Below are positions 12,038-24,998 of a DNA stretch of 64,000 nt, piece after piece. The stretch spans positions 352,501 through 416,500 of the forward strand of contig JAODUP010000355.1 of assembly GCA_025642065.1 (NCBI GenBank). The letters are read 5' to 3'. Each line of letters starts with the position of its first letter. Positions within the stretch are counted from its first letter, which is position 1. The stretch comes from Paralvinella palmiformis. Lineage: Eukaryota > Annelida > Polychaeta > Terebellida > Alvinellidae. A program made the position numbers and the translations under genes. Under the pieces are notes generated by a model. That model did no database searches, had not been told where the DNA came from, and worked only from the letters and a program-made list of their open reading frames with translations.

Positions 12038-12713
12038 TTTTATACCGCTTGCTGTCTATGGTGCGACGCTGTTTCTCGTTTACCTCAACACGCGTGTCAC
12101 CCACAGTTCTCGACATGGATTAGCGCCGTCTAAACTTAAGAAAAAACAAGCTGGTAACCATTTTCACGGAACACGCGTACGAAAATGGCCAGAAAGAGCT
12201 TTTCTGTGCGATAGTTCACCGAACATCAATCATCAGGCAGACGACATGGCAAACTTACGTTTAGGTTGGTCTGCAATACGCTGCAGTAGTGATTTCCGTT
12301 GCTATTTGCAGTCATGTTCGTCTGCTTCTAATATAGGTTATATACTAATTCGAGTTCGATGTTATGTCAGCTATTGTTGCTTATTTTAAAACGGGGTAGT
12401 GATATTTAGACGGCGTAGTGACATTTAGACGGGAACTACTTTACGAGATGGAGTAGTGAGGTGTCTAGGAAGTGTGAGAGGATTATTGCAGAATGGCCTA
12501 GAAACGATACATACTTCCTGGTCTGTTATCATGGATTGCCAGACACGGACTAGTAAACCTTTTAACACTCCTTTATGGAATGTAACATCCTTAAAACAGT
12601 GAAGTTGGATTGGAAATAAAATTGTTAAAAATAGAAAGAAAGAATTGATATGTATTGATAGATTTATAACAAACTGTGATATGTTTAATAAAAATTCTGA
12701 TTTAGTACAACAA

Positions 12714-12785
12714 GCCCCCCCCCCCAAAAAAACCAACAACAACAACAAAAAACAACAACAACAACAACAACAACATAACAACAAA
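12714..12785. repeat. Poly-C and (CAA)n
   Basis: Eleven C, A run, then (CAA)n with interruptions. Confidence 0.9.
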
Positions 12786-12942
12786 AATTTATACGAATTG
12801 TTTTTTCTTTTATCGAATAATTCTTCACATACTGGTAATATAAGGCCTCCTTCTAAAAAAATGATTAAAGGTTTGATTCATCCAAAGTTGGCTTTCTGCG
12901 ACACGTCAGGCTCTAACCGGATTGTCATCCATCGCCCCAACG

Positions 12943-13282
12943 GGTGTAGGACAGTTGCTCACCCGGACAGTTGCTCAACCGGACACTTATAATGAGAGAA
13001 AAAAATTAACATAATTATATTAATAAAATAAAATAATCTCTGAACTTTAATTCCTTAATAATTGGTACTATTTATCCCAATAATTATATAGGTGATAGGA
13101 TACTAAGAAATATATTTCTGAATTAAAAATCGTTTAATTAAAAAAAAATTCTCATTAAAAATTCACTGGGGAGCAAATGTCCATTATATTTCATTTGCTT
13201 GGTTAGCAACTGTCCAGGTGAGCAACTGTCCGGTGAGCAGCTGTCCGATGAGCAGCTGTCCGGTGAGCAACTGTCCGTACTC
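12943..13282. mobile_element. MITE with tandem-unit terminal inverted repeats and 10-bp target duplication
   Basis: A 340-bp element is flanked by an exact 10-bp direct repeat, CGCCCCAACG, at 12933-12942 and 13283-13292. The termini are inverted: GGACAGTTGCTCACC occurs near the left end, and its complement closes the right end. The right terminus carries about five tandem units of 16-17 bp (GAGCAACTGTCCGGT type) and the left about two in the opposite orientation. The core (12990-13195) is AT-rich and non-coding. The 9-10-bp duplication resembles Mutator-like elements, but no transposase is present and the superfamily is not proven. Confidence 0.65.
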
Positions 13283-13736
13283 CGCCCCAACGACCCCCAT
13301 CGGGAAATACAGACGATGTGGTCGATCCTCAATAATTTTCTGCATTACGGTGTAAACAACGGTTGTCGGCTGGAAAGAAAGGGAGCGTTAATTAATTGAG
13401 ACAAACAAGAAGAATACGGAGAAGAGGTTTTTCGTTGTTGTCCTAAAGAACGAAAGAGAGAAAGGAATAAGCAAACAAAGAGAAGAAAGGAAAACAGGAC
13501 AAGAAACGGCGGAATAACAGCTTCTTCGCCCATTAGAGATTCCAAAGGGATGGGACGCGTACGCGTCATTCGTAAATGGCGACCATTATGTTCTACATCA
13601 AACCATAAAACCATCGAGAAAAAACAACAAATCAAAGAGCAGAGCGACACCCGGGTCAGCGGTTAATACCGACCCGACCTATTTGGTGAAAGGACTCGCT
13701 TCGCCGAGACGAGCGTGGACAAAGTGAGAGATCGCG

Positions 13737-13744
13737 TATAAAGG
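13737..13744 (+). promoter_or_regulatory. TATA-box-like motif
   Basis: TATAAAGG lies 47 bp upstream of an ATG (13784) in good start context (ATAATGGCT) that opens a 147-codon frame of unknown product. The spacing would give a very short 5' UTR. The frame contains a poly-Pro run from a C-rich tract and no recognisable domain, so this is only a suggestion of a transcription start. Confidence 0.15.
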
Positions 13745-14376
13745 TCGGTAAATGCAAAATCACAGTCCAGCGTTTCTGTTATAATGGCTTCGGCCGTCGT
13801 TTCGGGGCCGCTATTGTTCGGGACATACTGTTTTCCTAGCCCGAAAGAGAGAGGCGCACTTCGGTTAATTCTCGGCTCAAAGGAAGCTAACCCCCCACCC
13901 CCCTCCCCCCCGTCGGTGCGCCTCTCACCCCCGGTGGGCCGACTGACTCGAACGCTCGAATCTGCCGGCCGATTGTACGCCCTTCGTTTCGGAATAATCT
14001 ATCGCGACTTCGCGATGTTTACAATTTCTCTGGTTAATTTCTTCGAGATCTTTGAAGACGACACTGTGTTTACACTGTGGCCTCTTCCTAGGTGGCACAC
14101 GTTCGTTGCCATTGTGCCGTCCGTGTTTGATGTGTGTCGTCTCCGAAGTGGACAGGTGAATTTCGGGATGAACGCGCTAAGATGCGAAGATAAGGTTGGC
14201 CGGCCAGTCGGCCGCCTGCCATTGTGACACGGACGCTGAAATCACGATGACCCCAGATGTCGTCTGACAGTTGTTTGCCCATTTTTCCCCAGATGTAAAT
14301 CGGGCAAATTCCCCAAGTGCGCTGCATATACGAAATAACTAAGTAGTTGTTGAAATTTCGAGTAGAGAGCCCTGGG

Positions 14377-14391
14377 TGTCATCTACTGGCC
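14377..14391 (-). promoter_or_regulatory. CTCF-like motif
   Basis: Minus strand GGCCAGTAGATGACA, close to CCAGTAGATGGCA. Confidence 0.3.
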
Positions 14392-14416
14392 AAACAAAGT
14401 AGTAGTAAGGAGGTTA

Positions 14417-14453
14417 AGATATTTAAATGCGGTTAAGATATTTAAATGCCGAG
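14417..14453. repeat. Short direct duplication
   Basis: GGTTAAGATATTTAAATGC occurs twice in tandem. Confidence 0.8.
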
Positions 14454-16029
14454 GAAGATGGTTTGGAATTATATCATACATCTCAAATGTGATAGCGTTC
14501 TGATTTACATATGAATCGATCCGTGTGTTATTAACGAATCACGCAAAATGTCTTTAATTGATGGCAAGCCATCTAATATAACGTTTCGCAGATTCAGTTA
14601 AGAATGCTTCATTCGAAAGCATTATTGTTCTTGTATAAACTAGTATTTCCTGTGTCTCTGACCGTCTAAGTGGCTGGTTGGTAGGTTGCGGTGGTCGAAA
14701 GAGAAATAAACTGGTGCTGCCACCTGACGAATACGAGACCCTAACGCGTTGGAGTCTTCAGCAATGATACCGGAGAGAGAGATTTCTCAATAGAAATGGC
14801 TGTTACTTTACGTGGGTTAGCAACCTGAAATAAGGGAGTCGGAAATGGTCTGTAATTTACTGCTTCACCTCGGGGACTAATTCTAAACAAATTTAGAATT
14901 TTCATTAGATGCCATACACAGCAGACAAAACCTTACCAGTTACCGCTGTAACGGCTGTACGCCCCCTCCCCCCCCCAGCGCACAACGACCAACCTCTAAT
15001 ATAATAGGCCATTGAGACGGTCCCTGGTCTGTTCGTTCCTGGCATAGTTTGGCAAGTTCCATATGAACTAATTTGTTTTTGTCTACAAAATATAAAGTCA
15101 TGCAGTAATTCAGATAGTAATCTGGTTACAAAACATAATCCCAACAATTATATTATGTAAGGGGCGGGTGGGGTGGCTGAAGGGGGGGGAGTTTACATCG
15201 CATTTCATATTCATTCCTGGCTCACGTTTAACAAATACTAAAGAAATGCCGTCTTGAAACAACAGACGTCGACCACTTTATCCGAACCCACCCCGGGGGC
15301 ATCACATTAATTGCGAACCCAACGTCCTTCTCGTCCTGCCCCGGGGGCTCGTTGCCAGCGTTTCGAACACGACCAGAAACCAATTAAAACCTGCCCTTAA
15401 TCATCAGGATACATCGACCTAGCCGCGGAAATGGACCATATGTTTAAACTGAACAGCAACCACAATCTGGTATTTGGTACAGATACCATCCGATACCGAT
15501 CGAGTATCCCGGAGTGTGGCTCTCTTTAGAATAATTCATACCTTTAGAAGAGCCGTCCCTGCTCCTGTCCTTAATTGGGTTACTCGCAATTAAGCCTCCC
15601 AAGTATTAGCCCGTAAGCCGAGTGATAGAAGGGAGGTCGAACATTTGGCTCGATTTTGATACTAATTGGCAACAAGCAGCTTTCAGCCGAAGTTGGACCA
15701 GAGGTTGTAAAGATGTTCATTATATTCATTTGTCCTTGTTTTAATGTGACTTAACAGAGCTTTCGACTCGATGTGTGTGTTTGTGTGTGGAGATGTTTTA
15801 ATAGGCGCGTCGAGTTGTGTCGATTTACAGGAAACAATCATCTAATTAATTACTAAGCGCCGTCCGTTTGATCTTTGATTATGTCGTTTTGTGGCGATGT
15901 AAATTCTAACAGATTTAAGTAAGAGTGGATTATAGCAGAACGTCGTTTAATATTGTATACTATCCCCTTTGATGACTATGATATCAGTCGGTAGGGTTAG
16001 TGGCTGTAAAACATACGTCTGGTTATTTG

Positions 16030-16200
16030 GTGATGATGATTTACGGCCACTTTTGTACACATGGTAAGCTAAATGGGCCGAGCGACCTCCAAACGTAATG
16101 AAGCGAAGTCAAAGATGAAACACCCTTCAGATATGCCCACGCCGAGATTCGAACACAGGTGGTAGTGATCTGTGATCCAACACGCTACTGTTAGACCCAG
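16030..16200 (-). mobile_element. tRNA-derived SINE (family A)
   Basis: It has the same body and head as the 11.3-kb copy, with the anticodon-arm region decayed at its head end (near 16190). The tail is again GATGATGATT-like. Confidence 0.75.
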
Positions 16201-16252
16201 GAAAATTGGTATGGGCAGTATATTATTATTATTATTATTATCGTCGTTGTCA

Positions 16253-16254
16253 TC

Positions 16255-16334
<80 letters not shown>
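16253..16334. repeat. (GACA)20
   Basis: A nearly perfect ACAG/GACA array. Confidence 0.97.
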
Positions 16335-17777
16335 CGTATATGGACCAGGTATCCGAAACTAGAGAACAGACTCAGAAATCTAGTTTCGGTAACCCGGTGT
16401 CGGTGAGATTGGTTTATTTCGGTACATTCGGTACTTTCGGGAAACCGGAAATATAATCCACTTCTAAGATAAAAACATGATCTAATTAAATATCAAAACA
16501 TGAAATACCAAAACATGCGCTAAGGGCCGCTTAAAGAAGAGCAGAGTCACTTGATTGGTTGATTATGTTGGTCGGGGAGGAAAAAGGGACAGTGATGTCG
16601 GATAGTCGGACCTTTGAAATTCCCGGCATTTCGGAAATCCGGTACTACGTGAAAGAGATTTTTCGGGAAACCGGGCCGACACCACGGAGACGGATAGGCG
16701 GAGAGAAGGAGGCTCGGTGAGAGAGAAGAGCGAGAGAGGGGGGGAGGGTGAGATCCAAAGAGCGGGGCGATCCAGAGAGGGGGTGGTTCGGTGAGAGAGG
16801 AAGGGAGCGCTTAAGCTAGAAAGAGCGAGAGAGTTAGAGAGAGAGAGAGAGAGACAGAGAGATGTGAATGCTGTCAAATGTTCGACAGCGTATTTGCATA
16901 AACTCGGTGTTGTCACACTGCGCCATATGTCACTGAAGAGATAACAGTTACGCTGCAGTTGTTTGCCCTCAGATGGGCGGAATACTTCTTTATATTTACA
17001 ATAAAAGCGCCTATTTCAAAAGTGACCATTGTACGACGTAACAGACATATTTTATAGGACAATATTCCGCAATAACAAAACGAATCAGATTGCCCAAGAC
17101 GATGTTATGGCTCGGCGAAGGCCGGAGAGCGATTTTTTGGGACGATAAGTGCATTCCTCGGCCGGCCTCGTGACAAAGACTGGCAAGGATCGGTTGTCGA
17201 GAAGGGGTTCCTCATTTAGCAGCGGTAGCGGAGAGACCGGGGAACCGCTGAAATCTTAAACCAGATGTACAAATCGACAGATGTCAGTCAGCCGTCGTCG
17301 GCAAATTATCACAACAGAATTTCAACGCTGAGTAAGTCTACCTTCAGAGGGTTCGGAAGAACGAGGCGAAATTCTAATAAGTCGTATGCAAAACGGGGGG
17401 CTGCGGGGGTGTATCTGCGCATAAACTTGGCGCAGATATCTGATCGTGTTGACTTCGACAGATAGTTACTACTGAGGGCGTTTGCGAGGACTTGCATATT
17501 TTCTGGGGGTATTTCAAGAACACGACTCGGCGGAACAATCATATTTTCGGTTTGTTTTAATGTGGCAGATATGTTGGAAGATTCCATTTTTTTTTTTGGC
17601 AGAAGGCTAACAATAATTTCGGCGTAATAAGCAGCGTTTTTTATCTACGGGTAGTTTTTATTTATGTTTTTGGTTCGCTGAAGATCGTATCTGACAAATG
17701 ACTTAGTTACAGTTTACGTCGTTAATTTGTATGATATGTCGCTTTGTTTGTAGTTAAAAGGTTTTTTGTTAGTTTTG
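16335..17777. other. Non-coding DNA, purine-rich in part
   Basis: 16680-16862 is a degenerate GAGAGA/GGAG tract on the plus strand. A 92-codon minus frame at 17309-17587 is not recognised. Confidence 0.5.
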
Positions 17778-17784
17778 TGTCGTG

Positions 17785-17855
<71 letters not shown>

Positions 17856-17857
17856 TG

Positions 17858-17889
<32 letters not shown>

Positions 17890-17905
17890 CGCGCGCGTGT
17901 GTGTA
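17778..17905. repeat. (GT)n(CT)n(GT)n(CT)n(GT/GC)n
   Basis: Alternating GT and CT blocks, next to a family B copy. Confidence 0.95.
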
Positions 17906-17959
17906 TGGACCTATAGAAGCCACACACATGTGCTCATACCCGTGTACACACGCACGCAT

Positions 17960-18060
17960 GCCCATGTCTCGCCGTTATGGATTCAGTCCCTTGATGAATC
18001 GCCTAGAGTTTAAATTCACGATTCGAGATTCTCTGTTCTAGTGCCTTATTCCACATTACA
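17960..18060 (-). mobile_element. Dispersed repeat family B
   Basis: The minus-strand copy has CAGAGAATCTCGAATCGTGA, GGCGATTCATCAAGGG and a final GAGACATG. It follows a (CT)n(GT)n tract. Confidence 0.6.
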
Positions 18061-18098
18061 AAAACGCACATACACAGGTACTGGCACATTTTGAAATC

Positions 18099-18107
<9 letters not shown>

Positions 18108-18154
<47 letters not shown>

Positions 18155-18295
18155 GCCTCCGTGGTCTAACTGGTAGCGCGTTGGAACACAAATCACTACC
18201 ACCTGAGTTCGAACCTTCGGCATGGACATATCTGAAGGTTGTCTTCCCATTTAGCCTACCATGTGCACAAAAGTGGGCATAAAACACATTCATCA

Positions 18296-18342
<47 letters not shown>
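18108..18342. repeat. Two (TA)n tracts flanking a SINE
   Basis: (TA)n at 18108-18150 and 18298-18342, on either side of the 18.15-kb SINE. Confidence 0.9.
18151..18297 (+). mobile_element. tRNA-derived SINE (family A) between two (TA)n tracts
   Basis: An intact head (TGGTCTAACTGGTAGCGCG, then GAGTTCGAACC) is followed by an internally deleted body ending in GCACAAAAGTGGGCATAAAA. A (TA)n tract flanks it on both sides. Confidence 0.75.
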
Positions 18343-18346
<4 letters not shown>

Positions 18347-20139
18347 AAAAAAAGATTTAAACAATACCTTATTGTAGTCACTTAATAAAACATTCTAACC
18401 ATTTTTATCATTGATCAATCCGAACATTATCAGATAATCGAAGATAAATTAATCGCATAGAAAATGCTCTCCTGACATCACATCAATGTAAATTATACAT
18501 CACAACATCATGTTAACATTTCAATCAAAGATCGCCATTGTGTTACCTGGAAAAAAGCACCCCCACCCAAAAATAAAAATAAACATCACCTTTTTTTTAT
18601 CAGTCTTTTCCAGAAAGTCTTATCTCGCAATACTCTATCATTAACTGTTGTATAAAATAACAAACCACTTATAACAATTGCTCGGTTACTCGTAAAATAT
18701 CGCTTCCAGATATTTCCGCTGGTTTAATTTTCTTTTTTTATTAGACACGAATTTAGCTCACTTCGAGTTAGTTAGCTTTTAAGAAAACGCTTTTCTTTCG
18801 CGGGCGTTCATGGATTGTTGATGTGGCCGTTTCCATCGCAATCCAGGTTGTGATCCGTACCCTTTTCAAGCAGTACTTCTTCTGTGGGTGTTGGTACAGC
18901 CATAACTTGTACGTTCGGTTCCAACTCTACAAACAAAAATCAACTAGTACACCGATTATTTATGTCACACGCAAATAACGAGGTCGACGAACTATAACTG
19001 TTTCGTACTGACTACCGTCAGCACGATTGTTCCACATTTATACATGTGCTAAGCATTTATTAGTTCGAGGTAAGCGTATATTTAACATACCTCCACTTGA
19101 TTTATAGACAGGCCGATGCATTGTGGCCGCACGACTAGTGATACGAACTAGTCGGTGACGAAATTCTTTAATAATTATGACGAATTTCGCTCGAATAAAA
19201 GCCCTCTGTTTCTACGGCGAACTGATGCAAAGGCCTTTTTAGATCGAGAAACCCAGAAGGTTCTACCCGGAATACAGCCTCAACTGTTGCCGTCGAAATT
19301 CGAGAATAATAACCAAAACAGTTGCTCATCTACAGTTCAATTATTGTATTAAATTCGAGATGACGTATTTTTCAAACTGGAAACTATCCCAAAACGAGAC
19401 ATTGTCCACTGTTACTCAGCGTAATTAAACACCGCAAGAACCACTGAATGGTTCTTTGTTGTTGGGGTTTTAGTTCCACGTTTTATTGTGAACCGATCGC
19501 ACGGGCGTAACACTTTCATTAACGCCGAACAAACTTCCGGGCGTCGGGCGTTCGGGACAGTACCGCGTTCCGGAACGCGAAGCCCGAAAGGACAAACGTC
19601 CTCGCTCTCTCCTCTCCCCCTCTCCCCGCCTCGGCATCGATTAGTGGCGTTATCTAGTGTCGACCTCTGACCTTCATCGCGTTCTCGTTTATATTCGTTG
19701 CCCGAAGATCGACGTTTAGTCAACTTACACGAGACTGACACACGTAGACGGCTTCACGGGTCGGTGACCCTCAATGGGCCCCCCGGTCCCTGCCGGGCTC
19801 GGTCTTTAATGTGGCCCCGTCGTACCGACCGACGTAGCTTCAACGTCCACGCATCAATCTGTCGGCCGGCGCAGTTGGCTGAAAAATAGTTCTTCATAAT
19901 TATCCGATGGCTATCGAATATGGAGAGGGCCGCCAGCTACGTCGACGGTCGAAATTAGTCGTCAGATATTAGCCGGGGACCTTCTTATAATTCGAATCAT
20001 TCCGCTTTTGATAATAGAGAAAAGAGATGGTTATCTCGAAGTGTTATAATTCTGATAATCGAACCAAATCTATAATAAACAGTTGCCATGATATAGTATG
20101 TATGTATCTATATGGTACACATGTGTACGTATATATGTA
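18343..20139. other. Unique non-coding DNA
   Basis: AT-rich to 19.4 kb, then GC- and CpG-rich to 19.95 kb. Open frames on both strands at 19.4-19.9 kb reflect composition. Confidence 0.5.
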
Positions 20140-20198
20140 TATATATCTGTGTTTTGTATATGTGCGTATGTATCCGTGTATGTGTATATGTTACAATA

Positions 20199-20243
<45 letters not shown>
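20140..20243. repeat. (GTAT)-rich and (TA)n tract
   Basis: Degenerate GTATATGT followed by (TA)22. Confidence 0.9.
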
Positions 20244-20244
<1 letters not shown>

Positions 20245-20881
20245 TGTGGCGCATTGTGACCTTATGGTTGTGGTGCGGCAGATGCTTTGCTCTAGGTAAC
20301 TTATTATGCGGAGAGCGCTGCCCGCTTTTGGAGTTAAACTTTTTACCATCAGATAACAAAGTTTAACAATGTCCGCTGACAGACGCCATATGTTAGCCGT
20401 CAGCGGCGACCACGTGCTCATCGCGGCATATCGCCGAAAGTAGAATCTTTAAACCGTTTACGGCAAACATCCACACTCTCTCGTGGTCGTCAATTCTCTT
20501 ATCCAGTTAACAGAAGACGAAGAAGTAGGTTGTCGGCCTTCTTATTCGGTCAGACACCATGCGGTCGGACCAGACCGTGAGCGGTTGAAGTCGCCGACGC
20601 TGTTTCGCGTTAGCACCCGAAGGAGACGATTCGGCTGAAAGACGACAACTCGTCCGTCCGACCCGGCATCCCTGGGCCTCAGTCGACGATAAAACTAGAC
20701 CCAAAAAAAATCGGGAAGTCAACATCTCTAGACGAACTGCCATCAGAATAAAACTGTTATCAATTGTGTTTAATAGAATTATGACGGCTTATTCGGGCAC
20801 ACCTTTCTTGAATTATTTTTTATAACCGGGTGTTTATGCCTGGCGCACTTTTATAACGTCATTAGTTTGAGTGGATGTTGT

Positions 20882-20930
20882 GCTATACCGTATACCGTAT
20901 ACCGTATATCGTATACCGTATGCGCTGTAT
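20882..20930. repeat. 7-bp tandem repeat TATACCG
   Basis: Five to six near-perfect TATACCG units, CpG-containing and with no sign of decay. Confidence 0.85.
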
Positions 20931-21016
20931 ACTGGCAAAGCAGTGATTAACAATGGTGGATTATATTGAAAATTGTCACTTGTTGAATGTCCACTGAAAG
21001 TCAAGTATTGAGAAAT

Positions 21017-21068
21017 ACACACGCACGCACGCACGCACGCGCACGCACACGCACGCACGCACGCACAC
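21017..21068. repeat. (ACGC)n
   Basis: CpG-rich ACGC repeat. Confidence 0.9.
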
Positions 21069-21400
21069 AGATATACCAGAGTTTGTTTAATCGTAATATA
21101 AACATCAAAGACCAATTTTATGATTAGCTACCATTATTTAATCAACGCATGATCACTAATTTTAAAATGAATACAATAATTCGTCTCCCAAATTAGTTGT
21201 TTTAGATGATATTGTAGTCGTCTTACAAATCTCTCTGCGGGTAAATGACATCCGGGAAATATGTATTTATGACTCGCTGGGTACCTAAGCAAGATAACAG
21301 ACAATGTCACATGCCAGCGGCTTCACTGTGATTTGACACTGCTGACACAGGTGTGTCCATGTCATCATAATGACACAATAAATAATGAGCCATCCATACA

Positions 21401-21401
<1 letters not shown>

Positions 21402-21437
<36 letters not shown>
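21402..21437. repeat. (TA)n
   Basis: A perfect TA tract. Confidence 0.95.
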
Positions 21438-21439
<2 letters not shown>

Positions 21440-21713
21440 TATAATTATGTTTAGTTCTACACCTGTTTATGTCTCTCTATATACAACTATAATTATATCT
21501 CAATCAGGCAGATGTCACATATCTATATGCTGTATATTGTTTCATCATGATAATGATTGTTTTAACGAGGTGGGGATAAATCAATGTAATCATAGGTAAT
21601 TGCGTCATCATTACTTTTCCCGATGAAACTGGCGTAAAATCGTTTGGATTTCAGTTACTGTATAATTCCACATATCGTTGATTTTGATTTTATGACACCA
21701 TGCAATACTTGAG

Positions 21714-21787
21714 TGTGTGTGTGTGTGTGCGCGCGCGCGTGCGTGTGTGTGTGTGTTCATGTAAATATAGATAGATAGATAGATAGT

Positions 21788-21871
<84 letters not shown>

Positions 21872-21872
21872 A
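21714..21872. repeat. (GT)n(GC)n and (TAGA)n
   Basis: GT/GC tract, short spacer, then (TAGA)about 25 with one interruption at 21787. Confidence 0.97.
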
Positions 21873-22303
21873 CGCATACATAGATTAATATAATCCTATA
21901 AAAATAACTAGAGACATTTAACACGGAGTAACCCCCCCCCCCCACACACACACACACTATAGCCAGACTAGTCCGAGTGATCTAGACAGAGCCTAGACAC
22001 TGTCCACTCTTATTTCTCTAAAGCCTTTGACACAGAGCACTGTCTGTCCCAGTTTGGTGGAGCACACTCGAGCCATGTTTTTGCTGTAAGAAGCAGACAG
22101 TGTGGTATTTGGGCCAAGTGTATTAGCTCATTTTCACGACATGACATGTGGCGCTATCGACGTTAAGGCGAGGGGATGCCTTTAGACGTGGAGGAAGACA
22201 CGGGGGTGTGAGGGGGGTCTGATTGTGTGGGTTAGTGAACGGAAATCCATTGAAAACAGTCTTTACAAGAAGATTGTCAAACAAGAAAAATGGTAAAAAC
22301 CAA

Positions 22304-22412
22304 CGGTGAGTGAGTGAGTGAGTGAGTGAGTGAGTGTAGTGAGTCAGTCAGTCAGTCAGTCAGTCATCAGTCAGTCAGTCAATCAGTCAGTCAGTCAGTC
22401 AGTCAGTCAGTG
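22304..22412. repeat. (GTGA)n(GTCA)n
   Basis: A GTGA block switches to GTCA; the same two-part structure recurs at 23798-24012. Confidence 0.95.
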
Positions 22413-22875
22413 ACGAATAAGGAGGAAGGGGAATATCTGAACTGTGAGCGATAGATAGACGGATCGAGTGATTGAGAGAACAAATAAACGGTAACCCACG
22501 GCTATCAGATGGGACTAAAACATAAAAGGTTCTTCATTCGCAACCGTCGGATTACTGTTGACCTACCGATGTCCTCCCTCATCGTAGCTCTTGGTATTTG
22601 TACGAACGGCAATCGCTTACTGAGGGATTACCTGTGTCTGAAACTAGGCAACCATTAAAAAGAATACTCCTGGGGAGGTGGTGTGATGGTATCCGACTGT
22701 ACAGGAAGGTCAGCCAAAGATCAAAGGTCATTAGACTGATAAGGCTAGATTTGGTGTGTAATTAGTTAAACTCGTTGTTATAGAAACGTAAACACGCATA
22801 ACACCAAGCTGTGACTAGGAAGAATGACGATGAATATTGCGTAATATTAAGAGCTGAATTTTAGTTTTATTTCTA

Positions 22876-23036
22876 ATAGTAGTAGTAGTAGTAGTGGCAG
22901 TATTACTATTATTATTAGTAGTAGTAGTAGTAGTGGCAGTATTATTATTATTAGTAGTAGTAGTAGTAGTACTACTAACATTAGTACTATAAGTAGTATT
23001 AATAGTAGTAAAAGTAGTAACAGTAGTAATTGTATT
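22876..23036. repeat. (AGT)n/(ATT)n imperfect
   Basis: Trinucleotide tract with a duplicated GTGGCAGTATTA segment. Confidence 0.9.
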
Positions 23037-23797
23037 ATCCTCCTGTAACAGTAATCTTCACACGCGGCCTCTTTAGTAAAGTTCCGTTCCGCTTCACCGA
23101 GTTACTTCTGAAGTCAGTCGTTTGCCGGACAGGAAATGACAATCAATTAAAGTTGATCAAAACATGCGACGACCAAAACCTTCGTCTTCACATCCATTGA
23201 CGGGCCATACTAAATAAAGGCACCTGGCTGAAGGTCACGGCCACCGCTGCCGCTTCCCGGCCGCAGTTTTGTGGCCGTTTCTCGAATGTCCCCCAAATTA
23301 CAGGAAGAGCGGCTCGACGTCGGGCCATTGCCGGGCCGAGCTTCAATCTAATTAGCAATACGCCGATACGTCGGGCCCGCTGTAAACCGACCATGATGAT
23401 AAGATCTGTTCAGGAAGATGGCGCAATCTCCTTCCTGTTCGTCCGTCCGCCCCCCGATGTGGTCAGTATGATGGGTGAAAAAGCCCGCCGTTAATGACTT
23501 TACGACGGTCATATCAATGGGAGTTATGGCATGGATTTATAGTCAGAAATTATGGGGTTTGCCTCGTTTATTTGGATTGTTTCTTGGCTGCAGTTGTGTT
23601 GTTTTTCTTTTGAGGGGGGGTTGATGGACGTGAAGGTCACGTGGTCTTTGTAGATTTCGACGACGCCAAGACGGTAGGCGGCAATTATATAATAAATTGG
23701 ATGAGGGGGTAGGGCTAAATGACGGAACAGCATAACTGGTCTTTGAAGGGAATGGGGATTTGCTCGGGGAGGCCGGGAAAAATGAGTCATTCAGTCT

Positions 23798-24012
23798 GTG
23801 AGTGAGTGAGTCAGTCAATTAGGCAGTCCCCTGAGTGAGTGAGTGAGTGAGTGAGTGAGTGAGTGAGTGAGTCAGTCAGTCAGTCAGTCAGTCAGTCAGT
23901 CAGTCAGTCAGTCAGTCAGTTAGTCGATTAATTAACCAGTCAGTCAACCAGTCACTCAGTTAACTAGCCAGCCATTCAGACATACAGCCAATCAGTGAGT
24001 GAGTGAGTCAGT
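23798..24012. repeat. (GTGA)n(GTCA)n
   Basis: Longer version of the 22.3-kb array, decaying into CAGCCA variants at the right. Confidence 0.95.
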
Positions 24013-24751
24013 CATTTTACTCATCTTCAGTCTGACCTCAATACCCCAGAATGCACGCACGCACGCATGCATGCACGTACGCACACACACACACAAAACA
24101 AACACATACAAACACCTAGTAATACAGTCAAAGTCGCGGTAAACACAAATATAATATTACATTCAGCCCATTTATTTTCGTCTCCCATCTTCCTTTCAAG
24201 AACACATCGTGACAACAACATCCCCAGATGTTGTTTACATAAAACACGATAACACTTTATTCTTACCTGATGTTCGTAAGGACAACATCACAACAGGTAT
24301 TCGTCTACACGTCCTTCTAAGGAGCGTTTTCTGGTATTCTAACACATTTATGGCCAATATTATAAAATAATACTTGAGAAAGGTCGGACAGATTTATAGC
24401 CAGCAGTTAGTCAGTATATTTTAATGACTACCAGCTCTCAACGCTATTAATTTATAATTAACATTTCATCACAGGATTTGTTGTTCTCGGGTGAAATCGG
24501 TGATTGATTGATTGGGTCGACTCCGTGATATTACGTTTTAAATGTTTAAATCAGAATGTAATCAAAATTGATCTTTACACTGACAAATATTAACTATTAT
24601 TTAGTGACTTGCTATTGTGCACTCTACCTGATCTGATAAACACCAAAGTTGTCATAATGATTTGGTATTCGTGTGGTAATAATTAACATGTGGATATTAC
24701 AGGTGTGGTATTATTTTACAGATGAGTGGACTAAGATGGGCAAATAGTGTT

Positions 24752-24786
24752 GTAGATGATGATGATGATGATGATGATGATGTGTA
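24752..24786. repeat. (GAT)n
   Basis: A GAT tract. Confidence 0.9.
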
Positions 24787-24876
24787 TGATGGGCTCTGAT
24801 TCATACCTGGATGGACAAGCTGCCATGTCACAGATGTGTAATGGGTATACTGGGCTTTATTCGCACGACTAAATTA

Positions 24877-24998
<122 letters not shown>

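Larger units (their letters stand above)
13293..16029. other. Unique non-coding DNA
   Basis: Holds the TATA-like site and 147-codon frame at 13.7-14.2 kb and complex microsatellite-free sequence at 15.2-15.9 kb with ATTA cores. No recognised gene. Confidence 0.5.

Noticed and set aside
17309..17587. 92-codon minus-strand frame starting MESSNISATLKQ
   Set aside because: It looks mildly protein-like and has an internal GTAGAC donor candidate, but no domain, no partner exons and a competing frame on the plus strand.
18151..18230. tRNA gene
   Set aside because: The A/B-box pair belongs to a SINE head: the acceptor stem does not pair well and the same body follows in other copies.
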